A stretch of 64,000 nucleotides of DNA, from NCBI GenBank assembly GCA_034044135.1, contig CP139021.1:7600105-7664104 (forward strand). Reading direction: 5' to 3'. Under the pieces are notes generated by a model. The model searched no databases, had not been told where the DNA came from, and saw only the letters and a program-made list of their open reading frames with translations. Shown here in pieces: positions 45,003 through 54,001 of this stretch. Source of the DNA: Flammeovirgaceae bacterium SG7u.111 (lineage in GTDB: Bacteria; Bacteroidota; Bacteroidia; Cytophagales; Flammeovirgaceae). Within the stretch, counting starts at the first letter, position 1, and every line of letters begins with the position of its first letter. Position numbers and translations under genes: made by a program.

Positions 45003-45119
45003 GGGCATGTTTAAAATTTAGGTTTTCAAGCGAAAACGTTCACCGCGGCGGCGGACCGCTTCTGTGAGGTCCCATAAATGAGCGTTTGCAGCGAAATAGA
45101 TAAAATATTAAACAAGCTC
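45003..45119. mobile_element. MITE-like element, copy 3
   Basis: The 117-bp element runs from GGGCATGTTTAAA to TTAAACAAGCTC and is flanked by exact TTA duplications (45000-45002 and 45120-45122). The left 30 bases and right 40 bases are nearly identical to copy 1, but the AT-rich central hairpin is replaced by a short GC-rich segment (CCGCGGCGGCGGACCGC). The exact 3-bp duplication supports recent-style transposition. Confidence 0.82.
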
Positions 45120-45726
45120 TTAGATCAAAAGTATCTCATTTGGGTATGGAGATGTATTATAATTTCTTCGAAAAAAACATGAAAAACAATGACTTCAGTC
45201 AGTTACTAACACTTGCTTATGTTCTTTCCAAGTTTTGTAGAGCATAACAAATTGGATATATTACTGTCTGAATTTTATAACTCTCTAATATCGAATCTTG
45301 TGACTAGATACAAAAATGATTTGCATTTGTTGTCTATTTTATTGAAAATTAAGCATACGTTGGTGTTAGGATACCAAATTTTATGATGAGATAAAGTTTG
45401 TTAGGGGTGGTTTGACTTTAAAATATGAAAATTCAACGAATAAAGTTGAGTTTTTTAAGAATGCCTTATCAAATGAAACAATGCACTATTTAATACGTTT
45501 AATTTGTTATGAAGGCAAATATTTAAGGTGAAACTTAGAACATTCTAATTAATGTGTTATTTTAGCTTCTTTAATATAAGCTAGCATGTATTTATAAATG
45601 GCAACTAGCTTTTTCAATAAAACTAAAAAAGCAATCGCACTACTATATATAAACTACTATGAGGCTTCGGTCTCGCCAACTATTACTTACTATTAAATTA
45701 ATTGTCAATCAATCGAACTATCTATT
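45120..45726. other. Gene-free AT-rich stretch upstream of the HNH/AP2 gene
   Basis: About 600 bases of AT-rich sequence with no supportable gene, no repeat shared with the window and no recognised RNA. It is longer than other intergenic gaps here and may hold regulatory sequence for the gene at 45727. Confidence 0.4.
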
Positions 45727-46308
45727 ATGCTTTACAAAGTCAAACTAAAAAATGCCGATGATTACGTGGTAATCTCGGGAGAAGCTTACGAGTTTATAGA
45801 ACAGAATGAGTACTATAAGACTATAGGTCTTCTCGACAATTTAAGAATGCACTCTAGTGGTTATGTTTTCTTCCAAAGAAACTTTCCCTACAAAGATGGC
45901 TACAAAAACCTCACTATTTACCTGCACAAGCTGATTGCTGAGAAGTTTATTCCTAAGCCAGAGTCAGAAAAGCGTTTGTTTGTGAGAATCATGAACAGCA
46001 ATCCACTTGATTGCCGCCTCAAAAACTTAGAGTGGGCTACTATGTCTGAGCTAAGGAGAAACCAGCGTAAGCACAACAACAAAACTGGTTACAGAGGAGT
46101 GGTAAAAGTGAGCAAAAACACTTTCCGTGCTGTATTGTATGATAGCAAAACAAGGTATGACCTTGGCTTGTTCAAAACAGCGGAAGAAGCAGCTGAAGCC
46201 TACAACAAAAAATCTGAAGAGCTATTTGGTAAGACCAAGAGTTTGAACAGGTTTGGTGATGAGGACGACGAGGAGTTGGCAAATGCTGAGATCAAAACAA
46301 AAGATTAG
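45727..46308 (+). CDS. AP2-domain DNA-binding protein with degenerate HNH-like N-domain
   Basis: A 193-residue protein. Residues about 60-115 look like an HNH-type homing-endonuclease domain (YLHKLIAEKFIPKP, then SNPLDCRLKNLEWAT), but the expected tandem histidines before the asparagine are replaced (VRIMNSNPLDC), so nuclease activity is unlikely. Residues about 120-170 form an AP2 DNA-binding domain (TGYRGVVKVSKNTFRAVLY, YDLGLFKTAEEAAEAYNKK). The acidic tail is unstructured. Such genes are probably domesticated homing endonucleases now acting as DNA-binding regulators. It is monocistronic with a strong terminator. Confidence 0.8.
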   Translation: MLYKVKLKNADDYVVISGEAYEFIEQNEYYKTIGLLDNLRMHSSGYVFFQRNFPYKDGYKNLTIYLHKLIAEKFIPKPESEKRLFVRIMNSNPLDCRLKNLEWATMSELRRNQRKHNNKTGYRGVVKVSKNTFRAVLYDSKTRYDLGLFKTAEEAAEAYNKKSEELFGKTKSLNRFGDEDDEELANAEIKTKD

Positions 46309-46335
46309 TTAGGAATTTGACCTAATTAACATACG

Positions 46336-46366
46336 AAGCCTTCTGAATAACTTCAGAAGGCTTTTT
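46336..46366 (+). terminator. Rho-independent terminator
   Basis: Stem AAGCCTTCTGAA (46336-46347) and TTCAGAAGGCTT (46352-46363) with a TAAC loop and T-run, between the AP2 gene and the convergent L,D-transpeptidase-like gene. Confidence 0.88.
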
Positions 46367-46393
46367 TAGTGTTGAGAGGGCAAATAAAAACTC

Positions 46394-47128
46394 TTATTTA
46401 TTTCCTAAAGCAAATTCTAGTTCAGGTTGTGTATTTATCAATTTTGAGCTGATCAAGTATTTTTTCTCAGGGTAAAAAAGGAACAGGCAAGTCTTGTTGG
46501 CAATGGTCTTGATAATGTCATTGTGAATGCCCATTGGCACTGCAGGACACCCCCAGCTTCTTCCAAGTCTTCCATGTTTTTTAACATAATCTTCACTCAC
46601 ATAGTTGGCACCGTGCATCACGATGTATCTTTCACGTGCCTTGTCGTTGAACCCTTTTTCTTGGCCATCTAAAAACATAGATAATCCATGCTTGCCTTGG
46701 TACATCCCGCCTGTTACATAAAACCCTACGCTGCTTTGGAGAGAGGATGGAGTGTTGGAAAAGTTTTCCGCATATTTCTCACCAGTATTTTTTCCGTGAG
46801 AGACCAATGTGTTAAAAATAACTTTTTGAGATTTGAGGTCGATGATCCATAGCCTTTTAATAGTAGAGCTAAGGGTAAAATCAACAATAGAGATGATTTC
46901 TTTTTCGGAGGACAGTTTTCCATCGGCTTTTAGCTCCAAGTAACCTTTCATTGCCTTGTTAAAGAGGTCGTAATTAATTGGGCGGTTGCCGAAATCGATG
47001 TGCTGGTAGGTTTGGTGGATATAACTTTCAACGCTTGTTGTCTTTTCGTCTCCGTCGTTGTTTTTGTTTGCTAATCCTATGTTGGTGCTAATTAATGCTA
47101 TCAAAGCAAAAAGTACTAAATGTTTCAT
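46394..47128 (-). CDS. Murein L,D-transpeptidase catalytic-domain protein (YkuD_2 type)
   Basis: A 244-residue exported protein with signal peptide (LVLFALIALISTNIGLA). The C-terminal half carries the L,D-transpeptidase-like core: SHGKNTGEKYAENFSNTP, YVMHGANYVSEDYVKKHGRLGRSWGCPAVP with the catalytic cysteine in SWGCPAV. The HG...G-x-S-x-G-C pattern is that of the YkuD_2 branch common in Bacteroidota. It likely modifies or cross-links peptidoglycan in the periplasm. The start at 47128 gives a normal signal peptide. Confidence 0.85.
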   Translation of the reverse strand: MKHLVLFALIALISTNIGLANKNNDGDEKTTSVESYIHQTYQHIDFGNRPINYDLFNKAMKGYLELKADGKLSSEKEIISIVDFTLSSTIKRLWIIDLKSQKVIFNTLVSHGKNTGEKYAENFSNTPSSLQSSVGFYVTGGMYQGKHGLSMFLDGQEKGFNDKARERYIVMHGANYVSEDYVKKHGRLGRSWGCPAVPMGIHNDIIKTIANKTCLFLFYPEKKYLISSKLINTQPELEFALGNK

Positions 47129-47434
47129 GTAGATAATTTAATTTCCAAACTATATCAGATGATATGGCTAGCTTACTAGCGCAAAGTCATTGTTAGTGTT
47201 ACCTGTGTTTAAGGAAAGGTTGCTCCAAATCAAGGTTTGATTGTAGAGTAGATTGATCGATGGGTGAGGATTTCTTTGGTTGGCTAAAAAAAGCCCTTGT
47301 TTACAATTATTAGCAAAGAAACTGCCACTAACCTATCGAAAAAATGCATTTTGGCACGAAAAGTCTCATCTAAAATATTTATAAAAATTCGGATTAGCAC
47401 AAGAGGATTTGAGTTTTTTTGAAAAAATGTGACT
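47129..47434. other. Intergenic region between two minus-strand genes
   Basis: A 306-base AT-rich spacer upstream of the transpeptidase-like gene and downstream of apbE. No hairpin terminator of note, no gene and no repeat was seen. Confidence 0.4.
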
Positions 47435-48460
47435 TTAACGTAGTTTTAAAAGCCATGGTTGTCGCTTTTGAAAGAATTTGCTAGAAAAAACCGCAATTTT
47501 TTCTTCTTTTTTTTTGGTAATCATTACATCTATCCCTTTGGTTTTGCCTAAAAAATCTTTCCCTTTTTCAATACCCATCACGCTTATGGCAGAGGCAAGG
47601 TAGTCGGAAGTAGTTCCATTTTTTGCAATCACGGTCACTGTTATCCTGCGGGTGAGCCCCAGACCTGTTGTTGGGTCTACAATATGGGAATATTTTACAC
47701 CGTCTATCTCAATATAATTGTACAGATCGCCTGAGGTAGCGATGGCTTTATTTTTTATCCAGACCTTTTGTTTTTCAGCATCCCCATGTTCCATTTCTAC
47801 TTCCCAGCCTTTTTTCTTTGGGGGGGCAGCCCCAATTCTTAAATCACCTCCCGCATCTATCATGGCAGACTTGATCCCATTTTCCTTGAAAAAATTCAAC
47901 AGCTTATCGGCAGTGTAGCCTTTGGCAATTCCACCAAGGTCGAGTTTCATACCTTTTGCACCTAGCATCACTGCTTGGTTTTCCTCATCAAATAAAATAT
48001 GCTGATACCCCGTGGCTGTCCTTGTTTGCTCCATCAGTTTTTTAGAAGGAAGCTTGCCTTGCCTTCTAGCCCTTCGCCAAAGCTTTACGTATGCACCCAT
48101 GGTAATGTCAAAATCCCCATTTGTTTGTTTTGATGCTTCCACGGAAAGGTTCAGCACCTCCCAAAGCGGGTCGCTTACTTTTACAAACTTCCCACTGCCA
48201 GCAGTAAGGTTAAGTTGGCTAAGCTCACTTTCTGGATGATAGTCGCTAAAAGCCTGATTTAATGTATCAACCAACTCAAAAGCCTTAGCAGCTAGCTCGT
48301 CAGCTTGTTCTTTTCTTACTTTCGCATAGAAACTCAGTTTAAAAATCGTCCCCATTTTAGGGGCTTGGTAGGTATGGATTAGGGATTGCGACTGGTTGGT
48401 AAGTTTTTGGGTACAGCTTCCAAACACAAAGAATAAGGGAAGTAAAAACAGATATCTCAT
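47435..48460 (-). CDS. apbE: FAD:protein FMN transferase (ApbE), lipoprotein
   Basis: A 341-residue exported flavin transferase that attaches FMN covalently to threonine residues of target proteins such as RnfG or NqrC. It has a lipoprotein signal (LFLLPLFFVFGSCTQK). Family landmarks are MGTIFKLSF, FSDYHPESELSQLN, LGGIAKGYTADKLL, AMIDAGGDLRIG and the magnesium/active-site segment HIVDPTTGLG. No client flavoprotein genes (nqr, rnf) are nearby in the window. It is monocistronic and divergent from the TIM-barrel gene at 48608. Confidence 0.92.
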   Translation of the reverse strand: MRYLFLLPLFFVFGSCTQKLTNQSQSLIHTYQAPKMGTIFKLSFYAKVRKEQADELAAKAFELVDTLNQAFSDYHPESELSQLNLTAGSGKFVKVSDPLWEVLNLSVEASKQTNGDFDITMGAYVKLWRRARRQGKLPSKKLMEQTRTATGYQHILFDEENQAVMLGAKGMKLDLGGIAKGYTADKLLNFFKENGIKSAMIDAGGDLRIGAAPPKKKGWEVEMEHGDAEKQKVWIKNKAIATSGDLYNYIEIDGVKYSHIVDPTTGLGLTRRITVTVIAKNGTTSDYLASAISVMGIEKGKDFLGKTKGIDVMITKKKEEKIAVFSSKFFQKRQPWLLKLR

Positions 48461-48607
48461 TTATAAACCTATTGATTCTTGTAAAAAATGACCTGCTAAA
48501 GTTAAAGCAGTTAAAAATTGGAAACATAGGTATTTCTATATTACTTTTAGAAGAGATTTTTTTCTCGTATCACAATACTCAAACATTTTTGAAAACCGAC
48601 TGTAAAT

Positions 48608-49534
48608 ATGGAAAGAAGAAGTTTTTTACAAAAAAGTGCCTTTGCAGGTGCTGCAACCTTAATGACCGGAACAACGATGGCAACTAGTAATGAAAGTCCA
48701 GCCAAAACTGGCAAACACAATTTCAACTTGAAATATGCCCCTCATTTTGGCATGTTTAAAAATAGTGCAGGAGATGACCTGATCGACCAACTCAAATTTA
48801 TGCACGACCAAGGTTTTACTGCTTTGGAAGACAACGGCATGAAAAAAAGGACGGTGGAGATGCAGGAGAAAATAGCTAAGCAAATGGCTGACACTGATAT
48901 GGAAATGGGGGTTTTTGTGGCTCATACCATTGAATGGAAAACCCCATCGCTTACTACAGGGGACAAAGATATTAGAGAGGCTTTCTTAAAAGAAATAAAG
49001 GAATCGGTTGAAGTAGCCAAGCGAATAAATGCTAAATGGATGACCGTGGTACCTGGACATTTGGATCTTCGTAAGGATATTGGTTACCAAACTGCCAATG
49101 TAGTAGATGCGCTCAAAGGTGCTTCTGAAATATTGGAGCCACATGGTTTGACCATGGTGCTGGAGCCATTGAACTTTTACAATCATCCTGGGCTTTTCCT
49201 TACCAAAATCCCTCAAGCTTTTGCGGTGTGCCAAGCAGTAGGAAGCTCTTCCTGCAAAATCCTTTTTGACATTTACCACCAGCAAATCCAAGAAGGAAAC
49301 ATCATTCCTAATATTGACTTAGGTTGGGAGCATGTGGGCTACTTCCAAATAGGCGACAATCCAGGCAGGAAAGAACCAACTACGGGTGAAATCAATTACC
49401 TGAACATTTTCAAGCATATTCACGATAAAGGCTTCAAGGGGATTATGGGAATGGAGCACGGTAACTCCCAACCTGGAAAAGATGGGGAAGAGGCGTTGAT
49501 CGAAGCGTATATCAAATCGGATAGTTTTAAGTAG
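48608..49534 (+). CDS. Tat-exported sugar isomerase/epimerase-like TIM-barrel protein (hydroxypyruvate isomerase type)
   Basis: A 308-residue protein with a twin-arginine-style leader (MERRSFLQKSAFAGAATLM) and an AP-endonuclease-2-type TIM barrel. Metal-binding positions are suggested by VLEPLN (Glu), FDIYHQQI (Asp and His), GYFQIGDNPGR and GMEHGNS (Glu/His). The arrangement matches hydroxypyruvate isomerase and other xylose-isomerase-like enzymes, interconverting aldo and keto sugars or acids. Secreted forms of this family are abundant in Bacteroidota and mostly of unknown substrate. A terminator follows. Confidence 0.85.
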   Translation: MERRSFLQKSAFAGAATLMTGTTMATSNESPAKTGKHNFNLKYAPHFGMFKNSAGDDLIDQLKFMHDQGFTALEDNGMKKRTVEMQEKIAKQMADTDMEMGVFVAHTIEWKTPSLTTGDKDIREAFLKEIKESVEVAKRINAKWMTVVPGHLDLRKDIGYQTANVVDALKGASEILEPHGLTMVLEPLNFYNHPGLFLTKIPQAFAVCQAVGSSSCKILFDIYHQQIQEGNIIPNIDLGWEHVGYFQIGDNPGRKEPTTGEINYLNIFKHIHDKGFKGIMGMEHGNSQPGKDGEEALIEAYIKSDSFK

Positions 49535-49570
49535 ATTTTATTTCTTCAAATCCTATAAGTTTCTGTGGGA

Positions 49571-49602
49571 AGCCAGTTGCAAACAGCAGCTGGCTTTTTT
49601 TT
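49571..49602 (+). terminator. Rho-independent terminator
   Basis: Stem AGCCAGTTGC / GCAGCTGGCT (one G-T pair) around AAACA with a run of eight T, 37 bases after the TIM-barrel gene. Confidence 0.85.
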
Positions 49603-49757
49603 ATTGCTGAAAAATTGACAGTGTTAATACATAATTGTCTGAAAATCAGGAAATATTGGCATTATGTAGAGGGCTATCTCTGAAAAAATGTCATTTTTTA
49701 GTTTATTTCCCGCTCTTGCAAAGTATTTGGTACAAGTCTGGTGAAAGCTTGAATTGA

Positions 49758-49820
49758 GAGCATGTCTAAATTTTACCTATTTCGCTTTAGAAGCTAAAGT
49801 TTAAATATATTTTAAGAGTT
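49758..49820 (-). mobile_element. MITE-like element, copy 4 (inverted, degraded)
   Basis: GAGCATGTCTAAATTTTACC and the following TATTTCGCT match the complement of the right end of copy 1, and GCTAAAGTTTAAATAT corresponds to the left end; the middle is deleted. The far boundary near 49820 is uncertain. The element lies directly upstream of clpB, 60 bases before its start, and may overlap its promoter. Confidence 0.6.
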
Positions 49821-49881
49821 GAAAACGTGATGATTTTTGAGCATGGTTTATACATGTTCTTTCACCAAAATATAAGAAAAG

Positions 49882-52503
49882 ATGAATTTTGATAACTATA
49901 CCATCAAGTCCCAAGAAGTGCTGCAAAAGGCGGCAAGCTTGGCGACTTCGAACCAGCAACAGATCGTAGATACTGGCCATGTGTTGAAAGCCCTCATTCA
50001 GGAGGATGAAAACCTTATTTCTTTCATCATAAAAAAGCTGAATGTAAACCAAGCTTCATTGGAAACCCAACTGGATGAGATCATAGAAAGCTATGCGAAA
50101 TCTAGCGGGCAGCAGCCATATTTTTCCAACGATGCCCATAAAGCATTACAGGCTGCTGACAAATACAAAACTTCCCTAAAGGATGATTTTATAGCAGTAG
50201 AACATATTTTATTAGGAATTTTTTCTGGAAATGACAAAGTAGCGTCCCTGCTCAAAAGTGTTGGTTTTAGTGAAAAACACTTGAAAAAAGCAGTGGAAGA
50301 GCTTCGGGGTGGAAATACGGTAAAGGATCAAAATGCCGAGTCGAAATATAAGTCATTGGAAAGGTATTCCCAAAACTTGAACCAGCTGGCGAAAGCGGGA
50401 AAGCTAGACCCAATCATAGGTAGGGATGATGAAATCAGGCGCGTGCTCCAAATTCTTTCCCGTCGTACCAAAAATAACCCGATGCTGGTAGGTACGCCCG
50501 GTGTGGGTAAAACGGCTATTGCCGAAGGTTTGGCGCAGCGAATAGTGGACGGTGATGTTCCCGAAAACTTAAAAAATATTGAGATAGTTTCACTTGATCT
50601 CGGACTTTTGGTCGCAGGTGCAAAATACAAAGGTGAGTTTGAAGAAAGACTAAAGGCTGTAATAAAAGAGGTGGTGGATGCAGCTGGGCAAATCGTATTG
50701 TTCATTGACGAGATCCACACGCTCATAGGCGCAGGAGCTGGAGGAGATGGGGCGATGGATGCAGCCAACTTGCTCAAACCAGCTTTGGCAAGGGGCGAGT
50801 TGAGGTCTATTGGTGCAACTACGCTTGCCGAGTACCAGAAATATATTGAGAAAGACAAGGCGCTGGAGCGAAGGTTCCAAACGGTAGTAATAGATGAGCC
50901 GAGTATTCCCGATGCGATTTCGATTTTGCGAGGAATCAAGGAGAAATATGAGGTGCACCACGGTGTGAGAATAAAAGACGATGCAATTATTTCGGCGGTG
51001 GAGCTTTCGAGCAGGTACATTACCGAAAGATATTTGCCAGATAAGGCGATTGACCTCATGGACGAAGCGGCTTCCAAAATGCGGATTGAGCTAGATTCTA
51101 TGCCAGAAGATATCGACGAGCTTCGCAGGAAAATTATGCAGTTGGAAATTGAGCGAGAAGCCATCCGAAGAGAAAAGGACACTGAAAAAGAGAAGTTTCT
51201 TAGTAGGGAAATAGCCGATTTGTCGGGAAGGAAGGACAGTTTGGTAGCGAAGTGGAGAGGGGAAAAAGAGCTGATTGATAACATTCGCCAAGCGAAGGAA
51301 AAAATTGACCAGTACAAGATAGAAGCCGAGCAAGCCGAGCGTGCAGGCGACTATGGGCGAGTGGCGGAAATTCGCTATGGGCTTATTCAAGAACAAGAAG
51401 CTCATTTGGAGAAATTGCGTGCCCAATTGCCCGAAAACCAAGGCAAGGAGTCGATGCTGAAAGAAGAGGTGACGGCGGAAAATATTGCCGATGTGGTGTC
51501 CAAATGGACGGGAATTCCTGTAAACAAAATGTTGCAGAGCGATAGGGAAAAGCTTCTTCATTTGGAAGAAGAACTTGGCAAAAGGGTAGCAGGGCAAGGA
51601 GAGGCAATCCAAGCTATTTCCGATTCGGTGAGGAGGAGCCGGGCTGGTTTGCAAGATCCGAAGCGCCCCATTGGTTCGTTCATTTTCTTAGGAACTACGG
51701 GTGTGGGTAAAACCGAGCTGGCAAAAGCTTTGGCAGAATATTTATTTAACGATGAAAATGCCATGGTGCGGATCGACATGTCGGAGTACCAAGAAAGGCA
51801 TGCAGTGAGCAGGCTGATAGGAGCGCCTCCGGGCTACGTGGGCTACGATGAAGGCGGCCAACTGACTGAATCGGTGAGGAGAAAGCCTTATTCAGTAGTC
51901 TTGCTCGATGAGATTGAAAAAGCGCACCCTGATGTGTTCAACATCTTGCTGCAAGTATTGGATGACGGTCGCCTAACCGATAACAAGGGAAGGACTGCCA
52001 ATTTCCGCAACACAATTATCATAATGACAAGTAACTTAGGCTCGCATATTATTTCCGAGCGTTTGTCGCACTTGCAAGATGAAAATAGGGAAGGGTTGCT
52101 GGCAGAAACGAAACAAGAGGTTTTCGCTTTGCTCAAATCGACCATGCGGCCTGAGTTTGTGAACAGGATAGATGAGCTGATCATGTTTGAGCCGCTCACC
52201 TTGAAAAACATGCGGAAGATTGTGGAGTTGCAGTTCAAAGAAATTCAGCAAAGGCTCGACGAGTCGGGAATTGTGCTGGACGCTTCTCCAGAAGTGTTCG
52301 ACTACTTGGCTGAGCAAGGTTTCGACCCGCAGTTTGGGGCAAGGCCGCTCAAGCGTGTGATGCAGAACTTGCTCTTAAATGAGCTTTCAAAAGAAATCTT
52401 GAGTGGAAAAATCGTGACGGATTCTGTAGTAGGAATTACCCTCGACGAAGATCGAAAAATTAAGTTTTTCCAAGTAGATGATGTCACGTTCGACGATAAG
52501 TAA
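49882..52503 (+). CDS. clpB: Chaperone ClpB (Hsp100 disaggregase)
   Basis: An 873-residue hexameric AAA+ disaggregase that works with DnaK to resolve aggregates. It has the N-domain with two Clp repeats (about 1-150), first ATPase module with Walker A GTPGVGKTA, Walker B LFIDEIHTL and ATTLAEYQKYIEKDKALERRF; the coiled-coil M domain (about 400-530, RKIMQLEIEREAIRREKDTE); second module with GTTGVGKTELAKAL, VVLLDEIEKAHPDV and GARPLKRVMQ. The M domain and lack of a ClpP-binding loop separate it from ClpA/ClpC. The family glutamate before Walker A proline is threonine here (GTPGVGKT), a mild variant. Probably heat-inducible, though no CIRCE-like site was found. Confidence 0.96.
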   Translation: MNFDNYTIKSQEVLQKAASLATSNQQQIVDTGHVLKALIQEDENLISFIIKKLNVNQASLETQLDEIIESYAKSSGQQPYFSNDAHKALQAADKYKTSLKDDFIAVEHILLGIFSGNDKVASLLKSVGFSEKHLKKAVEELRGGNTVKDQNAESKYKSLERYSQNLNQLAKAGKLDPIIGRDDEIRRVLQILSRRTKNNPMLVGTPGVGKTAIAEGLAQRIVDGDVPENLKNIEIVSLDLGLLVAGAKYKGEFEERLKAVIKEVVDAAGQIVLFIDEIHTLIGAGAGGDGAMDAANLLKPALARGELRSIGATTLAEYQKYIEKDKALERRFQTVVIDEPSIPDAISILRGIKEKYEVHHGVRIKDDAIISAVELSSRYITERYLPDKAIDLMDEAASKMRIELDSMPEDIDELRRKIMQLEIEREAIRREKDTEKEKFLSREIADLSGRKDSLVAKWRGEKELIDNIRQAKEKIDQYKIEAEQAERAGDYGRVAEIRYGLIQEQEAHLEKLRAQLPENQGKESMLKEEVTAENIADVVSKWTGIPVNKMLQSDREKLLHLEEELGKRVAGQGEAIQAISDSVRRSRAGLQDPKRPIGSFIFLGTTGVGKTELAKALAEYLFNDENAMVRIDMSEYQERHAVSRLIGAPPGYVGYDEGGQLTESVRRKPYSVVLLDEIEKAHPDVFNILLQVLDDGRLTDNKGRTANFRNTIIIMTSNLGSHIISERLSHLQDENREGLLAETKQEVFALLKSTMRPEFVNRIDELIMFEPLTLKNMRKIVELQFKEIQQRLDESGIVLDASPEVFDYLAEQGFDPQFGARPLKRVMQNLLLNELSKEILSGKIVTDSVVGITLDEDRKIKFFQVDDVTFDDK

Positions 52504-52526
52504 TGTTGAACAAGTCTGATCAAGTA

Positions 52527-52556
52527 AAGGTCGCCCTAATCGGCGGCCTTTTTTTA
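52527..52556 (+). terminator. Rho-independent terminator of clpB
   Basis: Stem AAGGTCGCC / GGCGGCCTT (one G-T pair) with a CTAATC loop and a following T-run, 24 bases after the clpB stop. Confidence 0.85.
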
Positions 52557-52643
52557 TTTTTCTTTTAAAAAACACCTTCTATCCTCCTTTTTAAAAGAAT
52601 TATTCCTTTTTTTGGTAAGAGCATGTATTTGAACTTGTTGGAA

Positions 52644-53768
52644 ATGGAAAAAAATAGAAGAAGAGATTTTATAAAAAAAGGAGCAGGGGCATTTGCGGGA
52701 GGAGTTGCAGGCGCAAGTCTTTTGGCTAGTTGTAAAGAAGAAAGCCCGGCTTCTTTAGAAGGGTTTAATATCAACAAAAACCAAAAGTTCAAATGGCGAG
52801 CGGTAACCACTTGGCCACCAAACTTTCCCGTAGTAGGCGAGTCCATCGTAAGTATGGCGGATGACCTGCGGGTAATGTCTGGCGGACGGCTTGATATAAA
52901 AGTATATGGGGCAGGGGAGTTGGTTCCGGCTTTAGAATGTTTCGATGCTGTTACCCAAGGAGCGGTGCACATGGGCCACGGGGCTTCTTATAACTGGACG
53001 GGAAAACTTCCCGCAGCGCCTTTTTTTACCAGTATTCCTTTTGGAATGAACGCCCAGCAGCTCAATGCATGGCTGCGCTACGGCGGAGGGCAAGAGCTCT
53101 GGGAAGAACTTTACGAGCCTTTTGATTTGCTACCTTTTGCTTGTGGAAATACGGGGGTGCAAATGGGCGGTTGGTTCAACAAAGAAATCAATACTACTGA
53201 CGACCTTCAAGGTCTGAAAATGCGGATGCCGGGTTTGGGTGGGCACGTGATCACCAAAGCGGGAGGTTCTGCACAAAATATGCCCGGTGGGGAGATTTAT
53301 ACCAACTTGGAGCGTGGCGTAATTGATGCCACCGAATGGATTGGACCTTACCACGATTACCTGATGGGTTTCCACAAAGTGGCTAAGTTTTATTATTACC
53401 CAGGCTGGCACGAGCCAGGTTCTAACTTAGAGCTGATTGTGAAAAAAGAAGCGTTTTTTGAGCTTCCTGCGGATATCCAAGAGATGATTCGTACGGTTTC
53501 TTTCAAGTACAACCAAACGATGATCTCGGAGTTTGAGGCAAAGAATAACAAGTACTTGGGGAAAATATTGGAGGAAAGCGATACACAACTTAAAATGTTC
53601 CCCGAAGAAGTATTGGCTACCTTAAAAGTGTATGCCGACGAGGTGGTAGATGAGCTTATAGCAGATAACCCTTTTGGGCAAAAAGTGTATGCAAACTTTT
53701 CGGAGTTTAAGCGGAATATTGTAAACTGGGGCAAGCTTTCCGAAAGGGCAATTATGCCATATTTGTAA
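52644..53768 (+). CDS. TRAP-type substrate-binding protein (DctP/TakP-like), orphan
   Basis: A 374-residue extracytoplasmic solute-binding protein of the TRAP transporter class. The leader combines a twin-arginine motif (NRRRDFIKKGAGAFAGG) with a lipobox-like LLASCKEES, so it may be Tat-exported and lipid-anchored. Family signatures: WPPNFPVVGE, LKMRMPGLGGHVITKAGG with the conserved R that binds substrate carboxylate, and GVIDATEWIGPYHDY. The pattern is closest to TakP, which binds 2-oxo acids. No DctQ or DctM membrane subunit is adjacent, so it is an orphan here. The ATG at 52644 was chosen over 52623 because it gives a proper Tat leader. Confidence 0.88.
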   Translation: MEKNRRRDFIKKGAGAFAGGVAGASLLASCKEESPASLEGFNINKNQKFKWRAVTTWPPNFPVVGESIVSMADDLRVMSGGRLDIKVYGAGELVPALECFDAVTQGAVHMGHGASYNWTGKLPAAPFFTSIPFGMNAQQLNAWLRYGGGQELWEELYEPFDLLPFACGNTGVQMGGWFNKEINTTDDLQGLKMRMPGLGGHVITKAGGSAQNMPGGEIYTNLERGVIDATEWIGPYHDYLMGFHKVAKFYYYPGWHEPGSNLELIVKKEAFFELPADIQEMIRTVSFKYNQTMISEFEAKNNKYLGKILEESDTQLKMFPEEVLATLKVYADEVVDELIADNPFGQKVYANFSEFKRNIVNWGKLSERAIMPYL

Positions 53769-53922
53769 AAGATCGGTAAATGTGTCAGGCTTTTAGGAAA
53801 TAATTATTTTATCGGTTTTTTAGAGAAAAGCTATCGAATCCAATACTCATTTCAATATAAAAATTGATAATTCGGTATTTTCATAAAATATATCTACATT
53901 AGAAGCCTAGCCAAAAACCATC

Positions 53923-53966
53923 ATGCATTATATTTGTTTCATGCTTATGACTAATGTATAATGCAT
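53923..53966. repeat. Inverted repeat upstream of the clpP-like gene
   Basis: ATGCATTATA (53923-53932) and TATAATGCAT (53957-53966) are perfect complements 24 bases apart, ending 35 bases before the start at 54002. It could be an operator or a long-loop hairpin in the leader. Confidence 0.45.
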
Positions 53967-54001
53967 TTCATTCGACTTAGATAAAAATAAAATAAATAAC
54001 C

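Noticed and set aside
50328..51317. Long minus-strand frame inside clpB
   Set aside because: Shadow of the strongly biased clpB coding sequence; serine-rich nonsense composition with no domain.
52618..52640. GAGCATGTATTTGAAC resembling the MITE end
   Set aside because: Only the first eight bases match the element and no second end is found; probably chance near the 52644 start.
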